Below, one piece after another: positions 8,336-16,370 of a stretch of DNA of 64,000 nucleotides. The position numbers and the translations under genes were made by a program. Under the pieces are notes generated by a model that did no database searches, was not told the origin of the DNA, and saw nothing but the letters and a program-made list of their open reading frames with translations. Source of the stretch: Cognatiyoonia sp965661665 (GTDB lineage Bacteria; Pseudomonadota; Alphaproteobacteria; Rhodobacterales; Rhodobacteraceae); the NCBI RefSeq assembly GCF_965661665.1, contig NZ_CBFIEO010000002.1:1-64000 (forward strand), given 5' to 3'. Positions within the stretch are counted from its first letter, which is position 1; each line of letters opens with the position of its first letter.

Positions 8336-8382
8336 AGCGCTCCCCAAAGGCCGCGCTGACGCGCGACACCCTTCTGAGCACC

Positions 8383-8412
8383 TCCAGCGGAGATATTTTT
8401 GGCAAGAGGAAG
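8383..8412 (+). repeat. Copy 1 of an intergenic repeat ending in TATTTTTGGCAAGAGGAAG
   Basis: Sequence between the GNAT start and ffh stop: a C-rich lead-in, then GGAGATATTTTTGGCAAG and AGGAAG. The same core recurs at 47251-47279 and, on the minus strand, at 31391-31425. All copies abut gene ends. Confidence 0.6.
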
Positions 8413-8414
8413 CC

Positions 8415-9917
8415 TCATTTCTTCCTCCCAAAACCGCTGAGACCTGGGGGGAGTGCGCCGCCGCCCAAGCCGGGCAGACCGCCGGGCATTTTGCCTTGCA
8501 TGGCTTTTGCAGCTTCTTCCATTGCTTTGGGGTCATTCATATCGGGAATGCCTCCCGGCATCCCGCCTTTGCCCATCATGCCTTTCATGGCTTGTTTGAG
8601 CATCCCACCTTTGCCTATTTTGCCCATCTTCTTCATCATGTCGGCCATCTGGCGCTGTTGTTTCAGAAGTTTATTGAGTTCGGAGACTTCAAGCCCTGCA
8701 CCTTTGGCGATGCGTTTCTTGCGGCTCGCTTGCAAAATTTCTGGCTGGGCGCGTTCGCGTTTGGTCATGGAGTTGATAAGGGCGATCTGGCGTTTGAGGA
8801 TGCTGTCATCCATGCCCGCCGCTTCCATCTGCTTTTGCATTTTGCCCATGCCGGGCATCATGCCCATCATCCCTTCCATGCCGCCCATCTTGATCATCTG
8901 TTCAAGCTGCATTTTCAGGTCGTTCATGTTGAAGCGGCCCTTTTGGAAACGCTTCATCATCTTTTCGGCTTGTTCAGCCTCGATGGTTTCTTGGGCTTTC
9001 TCGACGAGGGAGACGATGTCGCCCATGCCCAAGATGCGGCCTGCGATGCGGGAGGGTTCGAACACCTCGATGGCGTCCATCTTTTCGCCCAAGCCCACGA
9101 ACCGAATAGGTTTGCCTGTGATCGCGCGCATGGAGAGCGCCGCACCGCCACGCCCGTCACCGTCCATACGGGTCAGAACCACGCCTGTGACGCCGATCTT
9201 GTCGTCAAACTCTTGCGCCACATTCACTGCGTCTTGACCTGTCAGGCCGTCAACGACCAGCAGTGTTTCACGCGGGTTTGCGACATCACGGACAGCGGCG
9301 GCTTGGGCGATCAGTTCTTGATCTATGTGCAGGCGGCCTGCGGTGTCCAGCATATAGACGTCATAGCCACCGAGGGAGGCTTGGGTTTTCGCGCGTTTGG
9401 CGATGGCGACAGGGTCTTCGCCTTTAACAATAGGCAAAGTGTCGACGCCGATTTGTGCGCCAAGAATTGCAATCTGTTCCATCGCGGCAGGTCGGTTGAC
9501 GTCGAGAGAGGCCATGAGAACGCGCTTGCCCTCTTTCTCCTTCAAGCGTTTGGCGAGCTTGCCTGTCGTCGTCGTCTTACCAGACCCTTGCAAGCCAACC
9601 ATCAGGATCGGGGCAGGTGGGTTATCGATTTTGAGGGCGCCGGGGTCTTCGTTGCCGGTCAGGATGTGCTGCAATTCGTCGTGGACGATTTTGACGACCT
9701 GCTGACCCGGTGTGACAGACTTGGTGACGGACTGACCGGTGGCCTTATCTTGAACGGCTTTGATGAAATCGCGGGCAACGAGGAGGGAGACGTCCGCCTC
9801 CAATAAGGCCACGCGCACTTCGCGGAGGGCGGTTTTGACGTCATCCTCGCTCAGCGAACCATGCTTGGTGAGCCGGTCAAAGACGCCGCCTAAGCGTTCG
9901 GATAGGTTCTCAAACAT
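8415..9917 (-). CDS. ffh: Signal recognition particle protein Ffh
   Basis: 500 residues. Order: N domain (1-90), GTPase G domain with P-loop GLQGSGKTTTTGKLA (~107-121), DTAGRLHIDQEL, TGQDAVNVA and TRMDGDGRGG, then a methionine-rich M domain. The C-terminal tail is exceptionally rich in Met/Gly/Pro. Ffh binds 4.5S RNA and signal sequences, delivering nascent membrane proteins to FtsY. The upstream region 9918-10120 is highly structured. The opposite-strand long frames here are shadows. Confidence 0.98.
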   Translation of the reverse strand: MFENLSERLGGVFDRLTKHGSLSEDDVKTALREVRVALLEADVSLLVARDFIKAVQDKATGQSVTKSVTPGQQVVKIVHDELQHILTGNEDPGALKIDNPPAPILMVGLQGSGKTTTTGKLAKRLKEKEGKRVLMASLDVNRPAAMEQIAILGAQIGVDTLPIVKGEDPVAIAKRAKTQASLGGYDVYMLDTAGRLHIDQELIAQAAAVRDVANPRETLLVVDGLTGQDAVNVAQEFDDKIGVTGVVLTRMDGDGRGGAALSMRAITGKPIRFVGLGEKMDAIEVFEPSRIAGRILGMGDIVSLVEKAQETIEAEQAEKMMKRFQKGRFNMNDLKMQLEQMIKMGGMEGMMGMMPGMGKMQKQMEAAGMDDSILKRQIALINSMTKRERAQPEILQASRKKRIAKGAGLEVSELNKLLKQQRQMADMMKKMGKIGKGGMLKQAMKGMMGKGGMPGGIPDMNDPKAMEEAAKAMQGKMPGGLPGLGGGALPPGLSGFGRKK

Positions 9918-9977
9918 CGGCCAAGGCCCTCATTTCGTTCTGGTTGGTCTTTTATGTAAGAACCGACCGGCTAAAGT

Positions 9978-10122
9978 AATAGCGCCCTAGTGGGCGTTCT
10001 TCCAACACACTGCGCCCCCGTGGGCGCAACGCGCTGACGGAGGGCGATCTCTACTAGAGTAGAGACCGGACGGCTAATGCTGTCCGGAGTTCTCCACCAT
10101 CTAGAAGGTGCGGGGGGCAGAG
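9978..10122 (-). other. Chain of hairpins upstream of ffh, candidate structured RNA or leader
   Basis: This part of the 331-bp ffh/LysR intergenic region contains consecutive inverted repeats: 9981-9998 (7 bp, loop TAGT), 10011-10028 (TGCGCCC/GGGCGCA, loop CCGT), 10048-10065 (TCTCTACT/AGTAGAGA), 10066-10087 (CCGGAC.GC/GC.GTCCGG, loop TAAT) and an imperfect dyad 10095-10110. In addition, C-rich 10011-10020 can pair with G-rich 10111-10119 to enclose the inner hairpins. On the minus strand the last hairpin (9998-9981) is followed by ATTACTTT. I do not recognise the family. The SRP RNA tetraloop motif is absent. Strand is assigned because ffh is on minus. Confidence 0.45.
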
Positions 10123-10248
10123 TCAACAATGTCGATGGTTGGTGGAGTGTTGCGTGTTTTGGGCGTGCCACTAAAATCACCATTGCAGAAATGAACATAA
10201 GGTCTAGATTATCAAAAAATTTGTGAAATTTCGCACAGAGATCGGACT

Positions 10249-11127
10249 ATGGACAGTTGGGACGAAATCCGCACCGCCTATCATGTGGCGCAGGCAGGCA
10301 CGGTGAGTGGCGCGGCGGAGGCGTTGGGTGTGCATCATGCGACGGTCATCCGGCATATTAACGCGTTGGAGGAGCGGTTGGGCGTGAAGCTCTTCCAGCG
10401 ACACTCGCGGGGATATACGGCGACGGAGGCGGGGGCGGACCTGTTACAGGTGGCAAAGACGACCGACGACCAGTTCAGTCAGCTTGAGGGGCGGATCAAA
10501 GGGTTGGGCAAGGGCGTGTCGGGCGATCTGGTGGTGACGTCCTTAGCGCGGCTGTCGCCGCTGATGGTGCCCGGACTAACCGAATATCAAGCAGAGCATC
10601 CAGATGTGCGGGTGCGCTATCTGACGAGCGACCGCTTGTTCCGGTTGGAGTATGGCGAAGCGCATGTGGCCGTTCGGGCGGGTGCGATGCCGGAGGATCC
10701 CGATAATGTGGTGCAGCCCTTTTGCCACCAGAATATGACCTTGGCGGGGTCAAAAGCCTATGTCGAGAAACATGGCATGCCAAAAGACGAAGCGGATTTG
10801 GCACGGCATAAGTTTGTTGGGCAGGACAATGACAACAACCGTGCGCCGTTCAACCGCTGGCTACGGGACGTGGTTGACCCCGATGGGATCGTCTTTCGCG
10901 CCACCGACGCACCCGTGATGCGTGAAGCGATCCTCGCCGGGGCAGGCTTAGGGTTTGTGAGCAACCACGAGCTGCGCAGCTATCCTGATCTGGTAGAGGT
11001 GATGCCCAGCAAGCCGGAGTGGTCCGCGGCACTTTGGTTGGTGACGCATGTTGATCTGCATCGGACAGCCAAGGTTCAGTCTTTCTTGAGCTATCTCAAG
11101 GACAAAGCTACGACGTGGGACGTCTAG
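10249..11127 (+). CDS. LysR family transcriptional regulator
   Basis: 292 residues. The N-terminal winged HTH reads DEIRTAYHVAQAGTVSGAAEALGVHHATVIRHINALEE split over residues 4-43, followed by LGVKLFQRHSRGYTATEAG, the classic LysR linker. A type-2 periplasmic-binding fold effector domain makes up residues ~90-290. The target is unknown: both neighbours are divergent or convergent and unrelated. Its 3' end overlaps the convergent ArsR gene by 4 bp. Confidence 0.9.
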   Translation: MDSWDEIRTAYHVAQAGTVSGAAEALGVHHATVIRHINALEERLGVKLFQRHSRGYTATEAGADLLQVAKTTDDQFSQLEGRIKGLGKGVSGDLVVTSLARLSPLMVPGLTEYQAEHPDVRVRYLTSDRLFRLEYGEAHVAVRAGAMPEDPDNVVQPFCHQNMTLAGSKAYVEKHGMPKDEADLARHKFVGQDNDNNRAPFNRWLRDVVDPDGIVFRATDAPVMREAILAGAGLGFVSNHELRSYPDLVEVMPSKPEWSAALWLVTHVDLHRTAKVQSFLSYLKDKATTWDV

Positions 11128-11471
11128 GCGTTGGGTTTGTCGCCCATCTCCTGATCTAGAAAGCGCTCAAAAGCATCCAGGTCGATACTGTCCATCTGTC
11201 CGAAGCTTTTCATCCAGACGGAGGCATCGCGCAGTGCGTCAGGCTCTAGCTTGCACCATTTCACGCGGCCGTGCTTTTCTTGGCTGATAAGGCCGGCGGA
11301 GGTGAGGACGGCGAGGTGTTTTGAGATTGCGGCTAGCGAGATGTCGAAGGGTTCGGCGACGTCGGTAACGGCCATATCATCCTCCAGTAGCATCGACAGG
11401 ATGCGGCGGCGTGTGGCGTCGCCGAGAGCGGCAAAGACGATATCAAGTTGCGTGTCCATGCGGGTCATCAA
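11124..11471 (-). CDS. ArsR/SmtB family transcriptional repressor
   Basis: About 110 residues with a winged HTH: FAALGDATRRRILSMLLEDD, then the recognition region FDISLAAISKHLAVLTSAG and the wing ISQEKHGRVKWCKL. No metal-binding cysteine pair is visible in the recognition helix, so this belongs to the non-metal ArsR subgroup often paired with SRPBCC proteins, although no such partner follows here. Start could be the ATG at 11471, 11468 or 11459 (MDTQLDIVF). The family pattern favours 11459. A dyad upstream (11491-11506) may be its own operator. Confidence 0.87.
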   Translation of the reverse strand: MMTRMDTQLDIVFAALGDATRRRILSMLLEDDMAVTDVAEPFDISLAAISKHLAVLTSAGLISQEKHGRVKWCKLEPDALRDASVWMKSFGQMDSIDLDAFERFLDQEMGDKPNA

Positions 11472-11490
11472 GCACCATGCTGTTCAATCG

Positions 11491-11506
11491 TCAACCATTC
11501 GGTTAA
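11491..11506. promoter_or_regulatory. Candidate ArsR autoregulatory operator
   Basis: TCAACC-ATTC-GGTTAA, an imperfect dyad 20-30 bp upstream of the ArsR start. AACC-N4-GGTT is typical of this ArsR subgroup. Inferred from position and symmetry only. Confidence 0.4.
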
Positions 11507-11693
11507 ATATTGGTTTTGGCTGATATGGCGGTTTTCTGTGCGAGACGCATGATTTTCTCGCCAATCCAAAGTTAATAAAAAACCATTTATTACAGATACT
11601 TATATACGTACGCGTGATCCGCTCTTCGGCGTTGACTCCGCGTACATCAAGACGTAGCACACCCCCAAACGCCCCAAGGAGAGATTTGCGTTG

Positions 11694-12029
11694 GTGAGCG
11701 AGGCAGACAAGCGCCGTTTGGAGGAGCTAGACGCCCGGATCGAGGCGGCCAAAAAGCCGGCGGAACGCAAACGCCACGGGGAAGATCATCACTCTCAGGC
11801 GCATTTGGCCTGGCGCATGGTGATCGAACTGGTGACCGGTCTCGGGATCGGTTTTGCCATTGGATACGGGCTCGACAGCCTGTTCGGCACAATGCCGATC
11901 TTTCTGGTGGTTTTCATATTGCTGGGGTTCGTGGCGGGTGTGCGCACAATGATAAGCACCGCCAACGAGGTCCAAGCGAAGACACTGGCCGAAGAGGCCG
12001 AACGGAATGACGAGCAAGAGGGCTTGTAG
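11694..12029 (+). CDS. atpI: ATP synthase F0 protein I (AtpI)
   Basis: 111-112 residues: a charged N-terminal helix (EADKRRLEELDARIEAAKK), then two membrane spans (MVIELVTGLGIGFAIGYGLD and IFLVVFILLGFVAGVRTMI). AtpI is a non-essential assembly helper for the c-ring. There are two adjacent non-ATG starts, TTG at 11691 and GTG at 11694. AAGGAGAG at 11676-11683 spaces well with either. First gene of the F0 operon. Confidence 0.9.
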   Translation: MSEADKRRLEELDARIEAAKKPAERKRHGEDHHSQAHLAWRMVIELVTGLGIGFAIGYGLDSLFGTMPIFLVVFILLGFVAGVRTMISTANEVQAKTLAEEAERNDEQEGL

Positions 12030-12031
12030 AA

Positions 12032-12787
12032 ATGGCGACTGAATCGGCAGGCGAAGAAAAGCTGTTCAACTTCCACCCGATGGACCAGTTCATCGTGAAG
12101 CCACTTTTCGGCGATGGTCCGGTTCAGTGGTACACAATCACGAACGTGACGCTGTGGATTGCTCTGACAATCCTCGCCATCTTCGCGCTTTTGGTTCTGG
12201 GCACATCGCGCCGAGCTATCATCCCGTCCCGCATCCAGTCCATTGGCGAGCTGGCTTACGGCTTCATCTACAAAATGATAGAGGACGTGACGGGCAAAGA
12301 TGGGGTCAAATATTTCCCCTACATCATGACACTGTTCATGTTCATCGTGTTCGCCAACTTCCTCGGCCTTCTACCGCTGGCCTTCACAACGACATCGCAC
12401 ATCGCTGTCACCATCGTTTTGGCGATGTTGGTGTTTGTCGCAGTTACTGTGATTGGCTTTGTGAAAAACGGCATTGGGTTCCTCAGCCTCTTCTGGGTTT
12501 CTGCTGCGCCTCTGCCGCTGCGTCCGATCCTCGCCGTGATTGAAATTATCTCTTACTTTGTCCGCCCTGTCAGCCACTCCGTCCGTCTGGCCGGAAATAT
12601 GATGGCTGGTCACGCGGTGATCAAAGTGTTCGCAACCTTCGCAGCAGCCGCGGTGATCGCGCCAGTGTCTGTAGTTGCTATTTCTACCATTTATGCTCTC
12701 GAAGTCCTTGTGGCCTTCATCCAAGCATACGTATTCACGATCCTGACCTGTGTTTATTTGCGCGATGCACTGCATCCACACCACTAA
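12032..12787 (+). CDS. atpB: ATP synthase F0 subunit a
   Basis: 251 residues with six predicted spans. The essential arginine lies in the SHSVRLAGNMMAGHAV segment, which lines the proton half-channel against the c-ring. Early motif FHPMDQFIVKPLF is typical of alphaproteobacterial subunit a. It starts 3 bp after atpI, so it is translationally linked. Confidence 0.97.
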   Translation: MATESAGEEKLFNFHPMDQFIVKPLFGDGPVQWYTITNVTLWIALTILAIFALLVLGTSRRAIIPSRIQSIGELAYGFIYKMIEDVTGKDGVKYFPYIMTLFMFIVFANFLGLLPLAFTTTSHIAVTIVLAMLVFVAVTVIGFVKNGIGFLSLFWVSAAPLPLRPILAVIEIISYFVRPVSHSVRLAGNMMAGHAVIKVFATFAAAAVIAPVSVVAISTIYALEVLVAFIQAYVFTILTCVYLRDALHPHH

Positions 12788-12833
12788 GTCAGATCGTCTA
12801 ATCTCGCCAATTCCAACGTAAGGAGAATTCGAA

Positions 12834-13070
12834 ATGGAAGGCAATATCGTACAAATGGGCGCATACCTTGGTGCTGGTCTCGCATGCATGGGCATGGGGG
12901 GCGCTGCTGTAGGTGTGGGCAACGTGGTAGGCAACTACCTTGCTGGCGCACTGCGCAACCCATCTGCTGCTGCTGGTCAAACCGCAACAATGTTCATCGG
13001 CATCGCCTTCGCAGAAGCGCTGGGAATCTTCTCATTCCTCGTTGCTCTGTTGTTGATGTTCGCCGTTTAA
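12834..13070 (+). CDS. atpE: ATP synthase F0 subunit c
   Basis: 78-residue hairpin of two hydrophobic helices joined by the polar loop LRNPSAAAGQ. The proton-carrying carboxylate is the glutamate in IAFAEALGIF. A Gly-rich first helix (GAGLACMGMGGAAVGVG) packs the ring. It follows atpB by 46 bp, with a strong AAGGAG site before ATG, as expected for the highly expressed c subunit. Confidence 0.97.
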   Translation: MEGNIVQMGAYLGAGLACMGMGGAAVGVGNVVGNYLAGALRNPSAAAGQTATMFIGIAFAEALGIFSFLVALLLMFAV

Positions 13071-13147
13071 GAACACCCCAATCCTTACGTCTGGCAGGTG
13101 CGCATGGCGCGCCTGCCGGTAAATCCAAAGGTTAACGGGAAAAGACT

Positions 13148-13672
13148 ATGGCAACAGAAACCGCAGAAAAAGCAGCCGAATCTGGCGGACTTCCGCAGCT
13201 CGACTTTACAACGTTCGGAAACCAGATCTTCTGGTTGGCGATCGCACTGATCGCGATCTATCTGATCCTTTCGCGCATCGCGTTGCCACGGATCGGGGCC
13301 ATCCTTGCGGAACGGTCCGGAACCATCACTAACGATCTTGCTGCAGCCGAAGAGCTAAAGCAAAAAGCGGTGGAAGCTGAAGCCGCTTATGAAAAAGCGC
13401 TGGCTGATGCGCGTGCGGAGGCGGGACAGATTGTCGACAAAGCCAAAGCCGAAATTCAGGCAGAATTAGATGCGGAACTGGCGAAAGCTGACGCGCAGAT
13501 CGCTGCGAAAGCGGCAGAAAGCGAAGCAGCCATTGCTGAGATCCGTAAAGGAGCTGTGAAATCCGTGGCACAAGTTGCAAAGGACACCGCGAAAGAGATC
13601 GTCGCAGCGATGGGTGGCAAGGCCGACGCCAAGACCATCACCGCCGCAGTCACCGCGCGGATGAAAGGGTAA
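13148..13672 (+). CDS. atpF': ATP synthase F0 subunit b'
   Basis: 174 residues. One N-terminal membrane span (NQIFWLAIALIAIYLILSRI) is followed by a long charged coiled coil rich in Ala/Glu/Lys, forming the peripheral stalk with subunit b. The b' paralog is typical of photosynthetic bacteria and many alphaproteobacteria. Gene symbols atpX and atpG are also used for it. Confidence 0.92.
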   Translation: MATETAEKAAESGGLPQLDFTTFGNQIFWLAIALIAIYLILSRIALPRIGAILAERSGTITNDLAAAEELKQKAVEAEAAYEKALADARAEAGQIVDKAKAEIQAELDAELAKADAQIAAKAAESEAAIAEIRKGAVKSVAQVAKDTAKEIVAAMGGKADAKTITAAVTARMKG

Positions 13673-13676
13673 CGAC

Positions 13677-14237
13677 ATGAAAAAGCTCCTGATCCCTGCT
13701 TTCGTCCTGACCGCGACACCAGCCTTCGCTGCTGAGAAAGCGTTCTGGTTCAACTTCGCCAACACCGACTTTGTCGTTTTGGTCGCGTTCATACTGTTCG
13801 TCGCTTTCCTGATGTACCTCAAGGTCCCGGGTAAGATCGGTGAAATGCTGGATGGCCGTGCGAACACGATCAAAACGGAACTCGACGAAGCCCGCACGCT
13901 GCGCGAAGAAGCGCAGAGCCTGCTCGCCTCTTATGAGCGCAAGCAGCAAGAGGTGCAGGAACAAGCCGACCGCATAGTTGCCAACGCGAAGGACGAAGCA
14001 TCCCGTGCGGCGGAAGCTGCGAAGGCCGACATTGCAAAGTCGATTGAGCGTCGCCTTGCCTCCGCTGAAGAGCAGATCGCCAGCGCCGAAAGCTCCGCCG
14101 TCAAGGAAGTGCGCGATCAAGCGATCGTTGTGGCTGTGGGTGCGGCTGAAGACATCATCGCGAAGCAAATGGATGCCAAGACCTCCAACAGCCTCATAGA
14201 CGATGCAATTGCGACAGTGAGCGAAAAGCTTCACTAG
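13677..14237 (+). CDS. atpF: ATP synthase F0 subunit b
   Basis: 186 residues: an N-terminal segment that resembles a cleavable signal (LLIPAFVLTATPAFA), then one membrane span (FVVLVAFILFVAFLMYLKV) and a long coiled coil. It dimerises with b' in the stator stalk. It starts 4 bp after atpF' and is the last F0 gene before a strong terminator. F1 genes are not in the window, consistent with the split ATP synthase operons of Rhodobacterales. Confidence 0.95.
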   Translation: MKKLLIPAFVLTATPAFAAEKAFWFNFANTDFVVLVAFILFVAFLMYLKVPGKIGEMLDGRANTIKTELDEARTLREEAQSLLASYERKQQEVQEQADRIVANAKDEASRAAEAAKADIAKSIERRLASAEEQIASAESSAVKEVRDQAIVVAVGAAEDIIAKQMDAKTSNSLIDDAIATVSEKLH

Positions 14238-14256
14238 GAACTCATCCGATGGAATT

Positions 14257-14290
14257 AAAAAGGCCCAGCAGTCGCTGGGCCTTTCTTTTT
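14257..14290 (+). terminator. Rho-independent terminator of the F0 operon
   Basis: AAAGGCCCAGC, loop AGTC, GCTGGGCCTTT, then TCTTTTTG. An 11-bp perfect stem 20 bp after the atpF stop. Confidence 0.95.
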
Positions 14291-14294
14291 GGGT

Positions 14295-14689
14295 TTAGGC
14301 TGCGGCAGTCGCTTCAATTACAAACATCAGGCAAGGGATCGCCAGTGATGTAACGCCGAGCAATGTCATGGGGCCGACACTTGGTGAGGTCCAACCCGCA
14401 TTCCCATCAGATCGAAGTTCTTCAGAGCTTCACCAACATCAGTCGCATAGACCCCAAATCTGACAACATTGCTCCAATCCATTCTCGCGCTGTTTAGGAC
14501 GGCCTCAAGGTTGTCGAGCGCCAATGAAATCTGTGCTCTCATGTCTTCTGGATGTTACGGATTGCCATTCTCATTAACCGCGATCTGACCGGCACAAATG
14601 ACCTGATGGGTTGCCCCTTCGATGATTTCAGCTCGGTTGTAACCCAATTTGATCGACCAATCCCATGGGTTCACTGCTGGCCTTTCCAT
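14295..14689 (-). pseudogene. RidA/YjgF family protein, broken by a stop and a frameshift
   Basis: Reading from ATG at 14689 gives MERPAVNPWDWSIKLGYNRA, then EGATHQVICAGQIAVNENGNP, both RidA-like (imine/enamine deaminase, chorismate-mutase-like trimer). A TAA follows directly after GNP. The frame then resumes (MRAQISLALDNLEAVL, DLMGMRVGPHQV) until one missing base just before MTLLGV shifts frame. The correct C-terminus (MTLLGVTSLAIPCLMF, VIEATAAA) is readable to a stop at 14295. It is divergent from the equally decayed WYL regulator, which was presumably its regulator. Confidence 0.85.
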
Positions 14690-14733
14690 AATTCATTTCT
14701 CCATTTGGTAAATGTCTGGAAACGTAGTGGGAC

Positions 14734-14760
14734 AAATAGTGCCAAAAAATGTTACTATTT
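14734..14760. promoter_or_regulatory. Dyad between the decayed ridA and WYL regulator genes
   Basis: AAATAGT-N13-ACTATTT, a perfect 7-bp dyad in the divergent promoter region. Plausibly the regulator's operator. No independent support. Confidence 0.35.
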
Positions 14761-14776
14761 ATGCTTGACTGAAAAA

Positions 14777-15465
14777 ATGAATACCCGACTCAGACGAGAA
14801 ACCCTTGTATGTACGTTGCGCCGAAGCGGCACATCGACAGTAGACGCCCTAGCGACGATGGTGGCGCCTCGCGTCGCACTGTGCTGCGGGATATAAGCGC
14901 CCTCCGTGATGAGGGCTACGTCATATATTCCGACGTTGGCACGGGCGCTGGCCTACAGCTTGAACCCCAATCCTTTCAGACGACCGCCAAGCTTTCTGTG
15001 CCAGAGGTTTTTGCACTATTGATCAGCGTTTCGGCCGTACGCGCTGCTGGGAACCTTACATTTTCTGAGTAAGCGGACTCGGGGCTGGCAAAAATCGAAA
15101 AGGGGTTGCCATCCGACAAGATAATAGACTTCCGCGCTTTTCTCGATTGCCTGCATATAGGGAAGTTATCGCCGTTGCAGTACCTATCAGACATTGGTCA
15201 GATGAGTCCCGAACTGTTGCCTGCGTTTGAAACCTCATTTCTAAACCGACACTTCATCCGATTTGACTATTGCGACGCAAAAGGCGTTCAGACGCAACAC
15301 GTGGTGCAGCCGCAAGCCATGCTCATTCTGCCACCGCTTTGGTATTTGGTCGGATGGGATCCGCTTCGCGAGGATTTTCGCCATTTCCGCCGCCGACATG
15401 TCCCTTTCGAAGACGATGTATGTCCATACAGCGAATTGCAGGCTCAACGGAAAATGGGGACTTGA
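14777..15465 (+). pseudogene. HTH/WYL-domain transcriptional regulator (YafY-like), broken
   Basis: ATG at 14777 starts MNTRLRRETLVCTLRRSGTS, the beginning of an HTH_11 domain. Near 14862 the frame slips. The continuation in another frame reads GASRRTVLRDISALRDEGYV, the recognition helix. A TAA at 15070-15072 interrupts again. The same frame then gives the WYL domain (FIRFDYCDAKG, VVQPQAMLILPPLWYLVGWD, REDFRHFRRRH) and ends at 15465. Two lesions make a functional protein improbable. Confidence 0.85.
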
Positions 15466-15499
15466 ATTGGTTCCAAGCCAGCGCTTGTGCCGCTGGCCT

Positions 15500-16267
15500 T
15501 TACCGCCCAGCCTCATGCTCGTATCGCCGTTTCGCGAAATCTTCGTTCTCATTCGCTTTCAACTGATCTACCAATGCCCCTCTGACATAGTCGAGGTGGC
15601 TGGCGACGGCGGCTTTGGCGGCTGCGGGGTCGCGGGCTTGGAGTGCGTCGTTGATGGCGCGGTGTTGGTCTAATAAATGATCGCGGGTCATGCGTTGTTT
15701 GAACATGACGGAGCGGTTGTAGAACACGCCTTCACGCAGCAGTTCATACATCGACCGCATCATATGGAGCATGACTATGTTGTGGCTCGCCTCGATGATG
15801 GCGAGGTGGAAATCAGCGTCGAGCGCGGCTTCTTCTGCTGGGTTCCTCTTTTGCTGCGCAACCTCCATCTTCTTGAAGATCGCATCGATCACTTTGAGGT
15901 CGGTGTCGGACGCAAGACGCGCGGCACGCTCGGCGGCCAATCCTTCCATGTCGCGGCGGAAGCTGATGTAGTCGAACACCGCGCTGTCATGTGTCGCAAA
16001 GAGGGAGACGAGTGCAGGCGAGAATGCGCTGCCAAGGACGTCTGCCACAAAGACGCCGGAGCCCACTTTGGACACGAGAAGGCCCTTGTCCTGAAGCTCT
16101 GATAACGCTTCGCGGAGGGAGGGGCGGGAGACACCCATCTTCTCGCTCAACTCCCGCTCTGACGGGAGCCGTTCGCCGGGGCGTAAGATGCCGCGCAGGA
16201 TCAGCTCTTCGATCTGGCGCAGCACGCCTTGGGAGAGTTTCTCTTGTTGGACGGTTTGAAAGGGCAT
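15500..16267 (-). CDS. GntR/FadR family regulator, probable regulator of glcDEF
   Basis: 255 residues. N-terminal GntR winged HTH (LRQIEELILRGILRPGERLP, SERELSEKMGVSRPSLREAL, GLLVSKVGSGVFV), then the all-helical FCD domain (DADFHLAIIEASHNIVMLHM, LLDQHRAINDALQARDP, AAVASHLDYVRGAL) with the Asp/His residues that hold a metal and carboxylate ligand. This architecture is shared by GlcC, LldR and PdhR, which sense small hydroxy or keto acids. A dyad 17 bp upstream of its start matches one in front of glcD (see regulatory entries), so it probably senses glycolate or a relative and autoregulates. Confidence 0.88.
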   Translation of the reverse strand: MPFQTVQQEKLSQGVLRQIEELILRGILRPGERLPSERELSEKMGVSRPSLREALSELQDKGLLVSKVGSGVFVADVLGSAFSPALVSLFATHDSAVFDYISFRRDMEGLAAERAARLASDTDLKVIDAIFKKMEVAQQKRNPAEEAALDADFHLAIIEASHNIVMLHMMRSMYELLREGVFYNRSVMFKQRMTRDHLLDQHRAINDALQARDPAAAKAAVASHLDYVRGALVDQLKANENEDFAKRRYEHEAGR

Positions 16268-16283
16268 GTCGCCTCCGCAGATG

Positions 16284-16308
16284 AATTGGTCAATTTATAT
16301 GACCGGAG
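16284..16308 (-). promoter_or_regulatory. Candidate GntR operator, autoregulatory copy
   Basis: AATTGGT-N11-ACCGGAG, containing the exact dyad GGTCA-N7-TGACC. It lies 17 bp upstream of the GntR start. Left arm, spacing and A/T-rich centre match the glcD site at 32909-32933. Confidence 0.6.
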
Positions 16309-16317
16309 CAGAGGTCA

Positions 16318-16352
16318 GACAAATAAAAAGGGGCCGACAGTGCAGCCCCTTT
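16318..16352 (-). terminator. Rho-independent terminator of the OmpA-like lipoprotein gene
   Basis: GCCCCTTT/AAAGGGGC stem (16345-16352 with 16327-16334). On the minus strand it is followed by TTATTT. Confidence 0.85.
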
Positions 16353-16370
16353 CGTCGCATGTGTTTAGGC

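Noticed and set aside
7971..9806. 611-codon open frame opposite ffh on the plus strand
   Set aside because: It is His/Phe-rich, without domains, and is a shadow of the GC-skewed ffh codons.
9978..10122. 4.5S SRP RNA gene in the ffh upstream region
   Set aside because: The conserved GGAA-tetraloop hairpin and its asymmetric loop are not present, and the fold is a chain of separate hairpins rather than one long hairpin.
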